A stretch of DNA of 64,000 nucleotides from DASQPR01 sp963831705 (GTDB taxonomy: Bacteria > Actinomycetota > Actinomycetes > Mycobacteriales > Micromonosporaceae), in NCBI GenBank assembly GCA_963831705.1, contig CAWHRE010000006.1:124001-188000 (forward strand), in the 5' to 3' direction. This document shows positions 25,691 through 34,081 of the stretch, piece by piece (the first letter of the stretch is position 1; every line of letters begins with the position of its first letter). The notes under the pieces were generated by a model. The model was not told the origin of the DNA. It searched no databases and worked only from the letters and a program-made list of their open reading frames with translations. Position numbers and translations under genes: made by a program.

Positions 25691-26359
25691 TTAGAACTTG
25701 GGGGAATCGGGTGCTTCCAGGAGTCCCAGGCGAAGCGCGGTCATGAGGGCTTGAGCGCGGTTGGCCGCACCGAGCTTCTCGTACAGCTTGGAGATGTGTG
25801 TCTTCGCGGTGGACTCGCTGACGAACAACTGCTTCGCGATGCCGGCCACGCTCATGCCATCGGCGAGCAGGCGAAGCACCTGACCTTCGCGCGGGGACAG
25901 TTGCGGGCCGCTCGGCGCGAGGCGGCGCTTCATTGCCTCGGCGAGGTCGGCGGCGGTGAACGCGCTCGGTGCCGAGGCGGCGTGCCGAGCTGCGGCAACA
26001 ACCTCGTCGGCCGGCGCGGTCTTGGGGACGAACGCGCTCGCGCCCGCCTCCAGTGCGCCGAAGAGTTGGTCATCGCCCGCGTACATCGTCAGGACGACGA
26101 TGCCCATCGTCGATGAGGTCTTACGGAGGGCGCGCGTCGCCTCCAGGCCGCTGCCGTCGGGCAGACGAAGATCCATGATGACGACATCGGGCTGCAGGTT
26201 GCCCGCCTGGCGTACCGCCTCGGCCGCGGTAGCCGCCTCGCCTACCACCTCGAACTGCCGATCCCGCTCGAACGCATGCCGCAGACCCTTGCGGATCAGG
26301 TCATGGTCATCGACGAGCAGGACCCGGGTGCGGGTCGTCGGCGCAGTGCTGGTGGACAT
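25691..26359 (-). CDS. NarL/LuxR-family response regulator
   Basis: The 222-residue regulator has a receiver domain (LLVDDHD, phospho-acceptor Asp63 in VVIMDLRLPDGSG, conserved Lys in FVPKTAP) and a C-terminal LuxR helix-turn-helix (LSPREGQVLRLLADGMSVAGIAKQLFVSESTAKTHISKLYEKLG). It is encoded 127 bp downstream of a histidine kinase gene on the same strand and is its probable partner. The signal and target genes are unknown. Confidence 0.93.
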   Translation of the reverse strand: MSTSTAPTTRTRVLLVDDHDLIRKGLRHAFERDRQFEVVGEAATAAEAVRQAGNLQPDVVIMDLRLPDGSGLEATRALRKTSSTMGIVVLTMYAGDDQLFGALEAGASAFVPKTAPADEVVAAARHAASAPSAFTAADLAEAMKRRLAPSGPQLSPREGQVLRLLADGMSVAGIAKQLFVSESTAKTHISKLYEKLGAANRAQALMTALRLGLLEAPDSPKF

Positions 26360-26486
26360 AGCCGGTTTCTCTCCCTTTTGTGATCTTGGGGATCACGATG
26401 AATCTGGACCCGCCGGGTGACGCCGTGCCTTGCGAATCTGTAGCCGCCTTGCGAATCTCTGTAGCCGCCGAATTGCGGATGGTGAA

Positions 26487-28259
26487 TCAGCCACCTCGGC
26501 GAGAGGATGTTCCTATCACGATCGCTACGGTCGTACCAGTGGGCAATCGTGGCCGGAATTCGAGTCGGCCACGGATACGTTCCGCTCTCTCCGCCATGAT
26601 CGCAAGACCGTACCGGCCGTCTGGCCTCGTATCTCCCATTCCTTGGCCATCGTCGGTGACCTCAACCTGAGCGAACGGTGGGTCAACGACACATGTCACC
26701 CAAAGGTTTTCGGCGCCGGCATGTTTGCGCGCATTCGTAATTGCCTCCTGAGCGATGCGCAGCAACTCCGCCTCGACCGCGGCCGGTAGCCGCGCCGTCG
26801 ATTCGTCGAGTGACATGTGCACGCGCAGGCCGGCCGACGAGGCGACGGTCCGAGCGTACTCGGAGATCGCCGCCGCGAGGCCCCCGTGCCGATCCACTTC
26901 GCTGCGCAGTTCGAAAAGGGAAAGTCGCAGCTCAGTGATGACGCGAGTGACCTCAGCGCGCAGCGTCCGGAGTTCGTCGGCGGCATCCGTCGCACCTTCC
27001 GGCATCACCGCGAGCGCATTGTCGATGCCGTACCCGACCATCACCAGTTCCTGCGCCACGCCGTCGTGGATCTCGCGAGCGAGCCGCTGACGCTCCTCGT
27101 TGGTCGCGAGCGAACGCACTTCGTCGAAGAGCAGCGCGGCCTCCAGGCGGAGTGCGGCAGGAGCGGCGAGTGCGACCACGCGGTCGATCAAAGCCGGGGG
27201 GTACGCGCCGGCCGCGTCCGCTTCGATCGTCAACAATCCGACAGTACGAACGCCCGTGATCAGCGGTACGACGAGCGCCGAGACCTCGGTGCCGGAGCCG
27301 TTTCCGGCGCCCGACTGCGACTGCGATTGTGATCGCGACTGCGACCGTCCGGAGGTCTGGGGTTGCTGGCTGGCCCACGCTTCGGCGATGACGGCGTCCG
27401 AGTCGAGCGACGTCTCCCAGTCGATCCGTTCGAGTCCTGATTGCGCCAGGACGACGAGGCGGGATCCGCCGCTCGCGCACAACACGGCGGCCCGATCCGC
27501 GCGCGCGACCAGCCGGACGTCATCGAGCAGGTGCTCGGCCAGACCGCCCGGATCGAGCGTGGCGCCGGGAAGTTGCCGCGCCACCGTACGCAACTGGGTG
27601 AGCAACCGGGTCGCCTCCGCGTACGGGGCCGGGCGGGCGGAACGTTCCGCGAACGCGCGCTGCAGGGCGAGCGCCATCCCGGCGGCAACGCCGGCCAGGA
27701 CGAGCCACTCCGCACATGCGGCGAGATAGCCCTTGTCGTCGAGCCGGCCACCGATCGCACCGACCGTGACCAGCCCGACTGCGGCCAACACGAGCAGACC
27801 GACCAGCTCGTGCCGACGCCGGGCGACCGCAGCGGCCACGGGTGGCACGACGAGATACGGCAGCATCGCGCCCGCAGCCGCCCCGGCCGACGTGTACGCG
27901 CTGTGCGAGCCGAAGTTCCGTACGACGCTGTCGGCGGCCAGGCACGTGATGATCACTTCGGCGATGCGGCCGATGGGCAGCAGCAATCGGCCGGTGCGGG
28001 CGATGATCGCGGCGCCGGGCGGCATCGATGCCGGGATTCCGGCGATCGCGAGTAGCGCCACCCAGGCCAGGATCCACGCGCGATCGGTGGCGGCCACGCT
28101 GAGGACACCGACGAGGGCCAGCATGCCGATCCGGGTGACGATGATCAGGCGGCGGGTCGGTTCGACCATGCCAACCGGGACCGACGTACCCGCTGTCGTC
28201 TCGCCGTGTTCGGTGTCGTCGGGTCGACGGCGGTTAGCCGGTTGACCCGCGTCGATCAC
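26487..28259 (-). CDS. Membrane sensor histidine kinase with GAF domain (HisKA_3 type)
   Basis: The 590-residue kinase has several N-terminal membrane helices (residues ~35-200) and a GAF-like domain. The dimerisation region has the phospho-His in AREIHDGVAQELVMVGYGID, and a C-terminal ATPase domain has EAITNARKHAGA and VTDDGQGMG. A Ser/Gln/Arg dipeptide run (SGRSQSRSQSQSQSGAGNG) interrupts the GAF domain. It pairs with the downstream NarL-type regulator. Its stop is 3 bp from the fadD15 start region on the same strand, so it may belong to that transcript. Confidence 0.92.
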   Translation of the reverse strand: MIDAGQPANRRRPDDTEHGETTAGTSVPVGMVEPTRRLIIVTRIGMLALVGVLSVAATDRAWILAWVALLAIAGIPASMPPGAAIIARTGRLLLPIGRIAEVIITCLAADSVVRNFGSHSAYTSAGAAAGAMLPYLVVPPVAAAVARRRHELVGLLVLAAVGLVTVGAIGGRLDDKGYLAACAEWLVLAGVAAGMALALQRAFAERSARPAPYAEATRLLTQLRTVARQLPGATLDPGGLAEHLLDDVRLVARADRAAVLCASGGSRLVVLAQSGLERIDWETSLDSDAVIAEAWASQQPQTSGRSQSRSQSQSQSGAGNGSGTEVSALVVPLITGVRTVGLLTIEADAAGAYPPALIDRVVALAAPAALRLEAALLFDEVRSLATNEERQRLAREIHDGVAQELVMVGYGIDNALAVMPEGATDAADELRTLRAEVTRVITELRLSLFELRSEVDRHGGLAAAISEYARTVASSAGLRVHMSLDESTARLPAAVEAELLRIAQEAITNARKHAGAENLWVTCVVDPPFAQVEVTDDGQGMGDTRPDGRYGLAIMAERAERIRGRLEFRPRLPTGTTVAIVIGTSSRRGG

Positions 28260-28263
28260 GGCG

Positions 28264-30064
28264 TCATCCGCCGTAGATAGTGGCGATTTCGTCGGCGTAC
28301 TCCTTCATCACGACGTTGCGCTTGACCTTGAGCGACGGCGTGATCTCGCCGGTTGCCTCACTCCAGTCGCGCGGCAGGATCCGGAACGCCCGGATCGCTT
28401 CGGCTTTGGAGACGGCCTTGTTCGCCGAGTTGACCGCGTCCTGAACGGTCGACTTTAGCGCTTCGTTGTCCTGGAGATCGGCGACCGTCGACTGTGGCTT
28501 CCATGTTGTGCTCTTGGAGCCATTTCGGCCAGACCTCTTCATCAATCGTGACGAGCGCCGCGATGAACGGTTTCCCGTCGCCGACCACCATGCACTGGCT
28601 GATCAGCGGATGTGCCCGGACCCGGTCTTCGAGCACGGCCGGTGCGACGTTCTTGCCACCCGCGGTCACCAGGATTTCCTTCTTACGCCCGGTGATCTTG
28701 AGGAATCCGTCGTCGTCCAGCGTGCCGAGGTCGCCGGTGTGGAACCACCGATCGGCGTCGATGGCTTCGGCGGTCGCGGCCGCGTTGTTCCAGTACTCCC
28801 GGAATACCAGATCGCCCTTGATCAGGATCTCGCCGTCGTCGGCGATGCGGATCGTGACGCCCGGAAGCGGCCGCCCGACCGTGCCGATACGGATCGCGTG
28901 CTCCAGGTTGACCGCCGCAGCCGGGGATGTCTCGGTGAGGCCGTACCCCTCGTACACGGTCACGCCGATGCCGCGGAAGAAGTGCGCGAGGCGGTCGCCC
29001 AGCGGCGCGCCGCCGGAGATCGCGGCCCGGCACTCGCCGCCGAGCGCGGCCCGAAGCCGGCCATATACGAGGCGGTCGAACAGGCGGTGTTGGGTACGCA
29101 GCAGGACGCCCGGACCGCGTTTCCGGTCGAGCGCCTGGCTGTAGCCGACCGCGACCCGGTCGGCCCGGTCGAAGATCGCGCCCTTCCCGTCGGCGTGCGC
29201 CCGCTGCTTCGCGCCGTTGTAGACCTTTTCGAACACGCGCGGGACCGCGAGGACGAACGTCGGCTTGAACCCGTTCAGGTCGTCGACCAGGTTGGAGACG
29301 TCCGGAGTGTGGCCCATCCGGACGCGGCCGGTCACGATGCCGATCTGGATCAACCGGGCGAACGAGTGCGCGAGCGGCAGGAACAGCAGCGTGCTGGCGC
29401 CTTCGTTGAACAGGTTCGGCAGCCCCGGGATCGCGTTGGCGATGTCCGCGTACATGTTGCGGTGGGTCAGGACGCAGCCCTTGGGGCGGCCGGTAGTACC
29501 GCTGGTGTAGATGATCGTGGCAACGTCGTCGGCGTTCACCTTGGCCCGGCGCTCCTCGACCGCGCTGTCCGGGATCACGGCGCCGTCGGCGACCAGCGTG
29601 GGGAGCCGGCCGGCCTCGATGCCCCAGACCGCGCGCATGGTCGGCACATCGCTCTGCGCCTCTTCGACCGTCAACTGGTGAGCCTGCGTCTCGACGAACG
29701 CGGCGACCGCGCCGGAGTCGGCGAGGATCCAGTTGACCTGCTCGGTACTCGACGTCTCGTAGATCGGGACGGTGATCGCCCCGGCCGCCCAGATCGCGTA
29801 GTCGATCAACGTCCACTCGTAGCGCGTCTTGCTCATCAACGCGACCCGGTCGCCGACCTCGATCCCGACCGCGATCATGCCCTTCGCGAGCGCGATCACC
29901 TCGTCTTTGAACGCGGCACAGCTGACGTCCCGCCAGACGCCGTCCTCGCGCCGACGGGCGAACTGCGCCGAGTCTGGCGCGACCAGGGCGTTTTCCCAGA
30001 CCGGATCGGTCAGATTGGCCTTGTCGGGAATCGTCGCGACCGGCGGTACTGCGAACTCACGCAC
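28264..30064 (-). pseudogene. fadD15: Long-chain fatty acyl-CoA ligase (FadD15-like), one frameshift near 28492
   Basis: The AMP-forming ligase has the P-loop TIIYTSGTTGRPKGCVLTH, YEGYGLTETSPAAAVN, the DRWFHTGDLGTLDDDGFLKITGRKKEILVTAGGKNVAP hinge region and a C-terminal SLKVKRNVVMKEYADEIATIYGG. The frame shifts near 28492. Removing one base restores STVADLQDNEAL after HNMEAT and gives about 599 residues, the length of M. tuberculosis FadD15 (Rv2187). It is next to pimB as in mycobacteria. As written, the protein would end in an unrelated tail, which may be a sequence error. Confidence 0.85.
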
Positions 30065-30209
30065 GTCTGGGCTCCTCGAATCGCTACGCCGCGCTGTGTC
30101 GTTTGACTGGTCCCGGGTTTCCCGGCCGACATCGGTTTCAAATTACCCTGGCAAAATTACCCTGGCACCAGCCCACGGCTGCTACGCGGTTCGCGGTAAC
30201 CTGCGGGAC

Positions 30210-30653
30210 ATGGCGGACACCTCCACCCAATCGATAGTCATCGGCCGGCCGCTCGCCGCGATCGCCGAGGTGATCTGCGACTTCCCGCGGTACCCCGAGT
30301 GGGTGGCGGCCGCGCGTACGGTCGAGGTGCTCGAACAATATGAGGACGGGTACGCGAGCCAGGTTCGATTCGTGATCGACGCGGCCATGGTGCAGGACGA
30401 GTACGTTCTGGAGTACGAGTACGCCGACGACATCTCCCGGATCGAATGGCACCTCACCGCACCCTCTCGAATGCAGAAGTCGCAGTCGGGCTCGTACGAC
30501 ATTGACGACAATGGCGACGGGACGTCCCTCGTGACGTACACACTGTCGGTGGAACTCTCGATCGGCGTGATGGGAATGTTCAAGCGTAAAGCCGAAAAAA
30601 TGATCATGGATACCGCGCTGAAGGAACTCAAACGGCGCGTGGAAGCCGGGTGA
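30210..30653 (+). CDS. SRPBCC/START-like (polyketide cyclase-type) protein, Rv2185c-like
   Basis: The 147-residue protein has the helix-grip pattern: SIVIGRPLAAIAEVICDFPRYPEWVAAARTVEVLEQYEDG, a central beta-sheet with VLEYEYADDISRIEWHL, and a C-terminal amphipathic helix. The ATG at 30210 is selected because the family starts at MADTSTQ; the open frame upstream is antisense to fadD15. A conserved neighbour of fadD15 in actinobacteria; it may bind a lipid-like ligand, but no activity is known. Confidence 0.88.
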   Translation: MADTSTQSIVIGRPLAAIAEVICDFPRYPEWVAAARTVEVLEQYEDGYASQVRFVIDAAMVQDEYVLEYEYADDISRIEWHLTAPSRMQKSQSGSYDIDDNGDGTSLVTYTLSVELSIGVMGMFKRKAEKMIMDTALKELKRRVEAG

Positions 30654-30657
30654 CCTG

Positions 30658-31980
30658 ATGGAACGCAATGACTCCGCACGTCGTGAAGCCGAGCGGCTCG
30701 CCGCCGCCGCGCTCGCGGCCGCGTCGTTCGCCACGAAGAACATGAGCCGGAGGATGGCGGCGAGCGCGCGCGCCCGAGATGACCGAGACCGCGGCCGGTC
30801 CGGGGGAGGCTCGGCCGGCGGATTGGGTGGCGACCTGTCCTCGCTGATCAACATTGCGCGTGGATTCCTCGGGGATGGCGGCCGAGATGACCGCCGGGAC
30901 GATCGCCGGCGCTACGACGATCGTCGTGATGACCGCCGGGACGACCGATACGACGACCGTTACGACGACCGCCGGTCACATCACGTCGCGAACGGCTCCG
31001 AGGAATGCTGCGTCTGCCCGGTCTGCCGGATGATCTCTGCGGTCCGGGATCCGGCACCGGAGTTCTCCGAGCGCATCGCTTCCGGCGCGAGCGACCTCGC
31101 CGCGGGCGTCGCCACGGTGCTGCGCGCGTTCGGTAACGCCACCGCGCGCCGTGGTCGTCCGGCCGAGGAGCCGCCGACCGAGGTCGTCGAGGTGGTCGAG
31201 GTCGTGACCGAGGACGATCTGGATGTCGAGCCGTTCGATATCGACGATCCGTTCGCCGACCCGTTGGCCGATGACGTCGACGAGGTCCTCGTGATCACCG
31301 AACCAGAACCGGACCGGTCGGCGAACGGTGCTGCGCCGACATCGCTCTGGAGCGACTTCAGCAGCATCTGGCAGGCCGCGACGCGGGCGCCGTTCGACGA
31401 ACCGACGTCGTCGCAGTCCAAGTCATCTTCGAGTTCGTCGCGCGAGAAGCCGGTCGCGAAGAAGACGGTCGCGAAGAAGGCCGTGGCCAAAAAGGCGACC
31501 GCGATCGCGGACGACGGTGCCCCGGAAACGCCGACGAACGCGACCCCTTCGAAGAAGGCCGCCGCGAAGACCGCCCCGGCAAAGAAGACCGCCCCGGCAA
31601 AGAAGACCGCCCCGGCAGCGAAGTCGACGGCGGCCAAAAAGGCGGCGCCGGCCAAGAAGGTCGCACCGGCGACGAGCGCTGACACACCGACGAACGCGGC
31701 CGCCGCACCAACGAAGGCAGCTTCCAAAAACACGACTCAAAAGGCCGCCGCCCCGCGTGCCGTCGAACCGGCGAAGAAGGCCGCCGGGATCGGTACCACC
31801 GAGCCGGTGAAGAAGGCCGCAAAGAAGGCGGCTACCAAAAAGACCACCGGAAAGAAGGCTGTACCCGCCGCCAAGAAGGCCGTACCGACGAAGACCGCGG
31901 CCAAGAAGACGGCCGTACCGGAACCCGGGGCCAACGGCACGGAAGTGACCGTGCAGAATGCGTCCGACTCGTCGTTATGA
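30658..31980 (+). CDS. Low-complexity protein with Asp/Arg repeats and histone-H1-like Lys/Ala/Pro tail
   Basis: The 440-residue protein begins 4 bp after the START-like gene. It has a basic N-terminal head, a run of DDRRDDRYDDR-type repeats (~residues 75-108), and a short conserved block ECCVCPVCRMISAVRDPAPEFSERIASGASDLAAGVATVLRAF resembling DUF5304-like proteins of streptomycetes. An acidic stretch and a C-terminal ~170 residues of KKA, AKK and PAKKT repeats follow. The tail resembles histone H1 or HupB-like DNA-binding tails. Function unknown; a nucleoid or RNA-binding role is inference. Confidence 0.75.
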   Translation: MERNDSARREAERLAAAALAAASFATKNMSRRMAASARARDDRDRGRSGGGSAGGLGGDLSSLINIARGFLGDGGRDDRRDDRRRYDDRRDDRRDDRYDDRYDDRRSHHVANGSEECCVCPVCRMISAVRDPAPEFSERIASGASDLAAGVATVLRAFGNATARRGRPAEEPPTEVVEVVEVVTEDDLDVEPFDIDDPFADPLADDVDEVLVITEPEPDRSANGAAPTSLWSDFSSIWQAATRAPFDEPTSSQSKSSSSSSREKPVAKKTVAKKAVAKKATAIADDGAPETPTNATPSKKAAAKTAPAKKTAPAKKTAPAAKSTAAKKAAPAKKVAPATSADTPTNAAAAPTKAASKNTTQKAAAPRAVEPAKKAAGIGTTEPVKKAAKKAATKKTTGKKAVPAAKKAVPTKTAAKKTAVPEPGANGTEVTVQNASDSSL

Positions 31981-32012
31981 CGGGTCCCAGTGATTGATTC
32001 GAGGAGCTAGAC

Positions 32013-32960
32013 GTGTCGTTGGCGATCGGTGTTGACATCGGTGGGACCAAAGTGCTCGGTGGTGTCGTCGATCCCGATGGCAAAGTCATCGATCAGGCGC
32101 GCCGTGACACGCCGGCCGACGATCCGAAAGAGGTGCTGGAGCGGATCGTCGAGGTAATCGAGGAGCTCTCCGAGAAGCACGACGTCGAGGCGGTCGGCAT
32201 CGGTGCCGCAGGTTGGATTGACGCGGACCGGTCCACGGTGCTGTACGCGCCGAATCTCGCCTGGCGTGACGAGCCGCTACGTGACGAGGTGCAGAAGCGT
32301 ACGCACCATCCGGTCGTCGTCGAGAACGACGCGAACGTCGCGGCGTGGGCCGAGTTCCGCTATGGCGCCGCGAAGGAAGCCAACGATTCGATGGTGCTGT
32401 TCACGATCGGTACCGGCATCGGCGGTGGCATCGTGCTCGGTGGCCAACTCGTCCGGGGCGCGCACGGGATCGCGGCCGAACTCGGCCACGTACTGGCGGT
32501 GCCGCACGGACACGACTGCGGCTGCGGTGCCCGTGGCTGCCTCGAGCAGTACGCGAGCGGTAACGCACTGACCCGGTTTGCACGCGAGGCGATTGCGGCC
32601 GATCCGGATCGTGGCAAGAGCCTGTTGAACGAGGCCGGTGGCGACGCCGCGAACCTGAACGGCCCGATGGTGACCGAAGCGGCGCAGGCCGGCGATCCGG
32701 TCGCGCTCGAGGCGTTCGCCCAAGCCGGCTTCTGGCTGGGCCAGGGGCTGGCCGACATGGTGCAGATCTTCGATCCTCAGGTGATCGTCGTCGGCGGCGG
32801 CGTGATCGACGCGGGCGACCTGCTGCTGGCTCCGGCCCGGAAGTCTTACCTGCTGCGGCTTGCGGCCCGTAACCGGTTCCCGATCGCGGAGATCGTGCCT
32901 GCGAAGATGGGCAATGTGGCGGGCGTCGTCGGCGCCGCCGACCTGGCCCGAAGTCGCTGA
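32013..32960 (+). CDS. ROK-family glucokinase
   Basis: The 315-residue sugar kinase has the ATP motif VDIGGTKVLGG, the substrate segment VENDANVAAWAEF, GTGIGGGIVLGG and the ROK zinc site CGCGARGCLEQYASG preceded by ELGHV. It should phosphorylate glucose with ATP. The GTG at 32013 follows GAGGAGCT at good spacing. It is separated from pfkA, although both serve glycolysis. Confidence 0.9.
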   Translation: MSLAIGVDIGGTKVLGGVVDPDGKVIDQARRDTPADDPKEVLERIVEVIEELSEKHDVEAVGIGAAGWIDADRSTVLYAPNLAWRDEPLRDEVQKRTHHPVVVENDANVAAWAEFRYGAAKEANDSMVLFTIGTGIGGGIVLGGQLVRGAHGIAAELGHVLAVPHGHDCGCGARGCLEQYASGNALTRFAREAIAADPDRGKSLLNEAGGDAANLNGPMVTEAAQAGDPVALEAFAQAGFWLGQGLADMVQIFDPQVIVVGGGVIDAGDLLLAPARKSYLLRLAARNRFPIAEIVPAKMGNVAGVVGAADLARSR

Positions 32961-32986
32961 CCCGGATCGAGGACGGGAACGCGGAG

Positions 32987-33691
32987 ATGAACGCGGATAC
33001 GGCCGGCACCGGACCGGTCATCCGGGTGCTCTCGTACAACGTGCACGGTCTCGGTGACGATCGGGGCGCGTTGGCTTCGGTTGTGCGTACCATCGCGCCT
33101 GATGTCGTCTTTGTGCAGGAAGCGCCGCGGCGGTTCCGATGGCGGACGCGCTGCGCGGACATGGCCCACGCATTTGGGTTGATCTATGCGGCCGGTGGCC
33201 TGCCGTCGCTCGGCAACGTGATCTTGACCAATCAGCGCGTCGCGGTCCACGACACGTGGTGCATCCGGTACCCGCTGACGCCCGGTCGGCACATGCGGGG
33301 AGCGGCGTTCGCGGTCTGTTCGGTCGGGGGCGCTCGGTTCGTCGCGGTCGGTTCGCATCTGGCGACGGACGCGGCCGAACGCCCGCGCCAGGCGAGCGCG
33401 CTGAAGGCAGCGATGAACGATGCACGTGATCCGGTCATCCTTGGTTGCGACCTGAACGAGCAGGCCGACGGCGGATCGTGGCGAATGCTTGCCGACGGCC
33501 TGGTGGATGTGGGCGCCGACGAGGACGGGAAGACCTATCCGGCGCATCGCCCGAAACAGCGTCTCGACGCGATCATGGTGGATCCGCGGATCCGGATCGA
33601 ACGCTTTGAGGTCGTGGATTCCGAGAATGTCAGGCGAGCCAGTGACCATTTGCCGATCGTCGGTGACGTCACGCTGCCGGTGATAACGTGA
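32987..33691 (+). CDS. Endonuclease/exonuclease/phosphatase (EEP) family protein
   Basis: The 234-residue protein shows the DNase I-like fold motifs in order: VLSYNVHGL, VFVQEAP, AVGSHL, ILGCDLNEQ, RLDAIMVDP and SDHLPIVGDV. These provide the metal-binding Glu, the catalytic Asp/Asn pair and the terminal His. The substrate (DNA, phosphoinositide or other phosphodiester) is unknown. There is no signal peptide. It is probably co-transcribed with the glucokinase gene 26 bp upstream. Confidence 0.88.
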   Translation: MNADTAGTGPVIRVLSYNVHGLGDDRGALASVVRTIAPDVVFVQEAPRRFRWRTRCADMAHAFGLIYAAGGLPSLGNVILTNQRVAVHDTWCIRYPLTPGRHMRGAAFAVCSVGGARFVAVGSHLATDAAERPRQASALKAAMNDARDPVILGCDLNEQADGGSWRMLADGLVDVGADEDGKTYPAHRPKQRLDAIMVDPRIRIERFEVVDSENVRRASDHLPIVGDVTLPVIT

Positions 33692-33763
33692 GGCTCATTG
33701 CGCCCGATAAGTGGTGAAAAAACGGATAAGGGCGCCCTGGATTCTCGGAGAGGGGCTAGTCAC

Positions 33764-33952
33764 ATGCCCGATAAACGGGACATGCACAAGGCGAAGAGTC
33801 ACCGGAACAGTAAGTCGGCGAAGCAGCAGCAGAACGCGGCGCAGCGCTCGTCGGCCGCCGGTGTCGGCACTACGACGATGGCCGCCGAGAGCGAGTCACC
33901 CGAGGTGATGTCGCCGGGGCTCTCGGGAAAGAAGAACAAGAGCCGGCGGTAA
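33764..33952 (+). CDS. Small basic hypothetical protein (62 aa)
   Basis: The ATG at 33764 lies behind GGAGAGGGG and gives a 62-residue, Lys/Arg/Gln/Ser-rich protein (MPDKRDMHKAKSHRNSKSAKQQQN, ending GKKNKSRR). It has no membrane segment or Cys. It resembles short basic proteins of actinobacteria without known function. Likely real because of the ribosome-binding site and the hairpin right after its stop. Confidence 0.6.
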   Translation: MPDKRDMHKAKSHRNSKSAKQQQNAAQRSSAAGVGTTTMAAESESPEVMSPGLSGKKNKSRR

Positions 33953-33975
33953 TCGCCCAATAGTCCGAAACGTCA

Positions 33976-34013
33976 GTCCAGTCGTAGTCCAGGCCTCTGA
34001 ACTACGACTGGAC
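33976..34013 (+). terminator. Hairpin after the small basic protein gene
   Basis: A perfect 13-bp stem GTCCAGTCGTAGT/ACTACGACTGGAC with a 12-base loop starts 23 bp after the stop codon at 33952. No T tract follows. Confidence 0.65.
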
Positions 34014-34081
34014 AAAGTCGCCCGCGGCGCACCAAGATGGCGCAGCCGGGGGCGACGACGTTTTGGGGAGTGCGGGTGACT

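Noticed and set aside
28466..30106. Plus-strand ORF of 546 aa opposite fadD15
   Set aside because: Antisense shadow of the ligase gene; no recognisable motifs.
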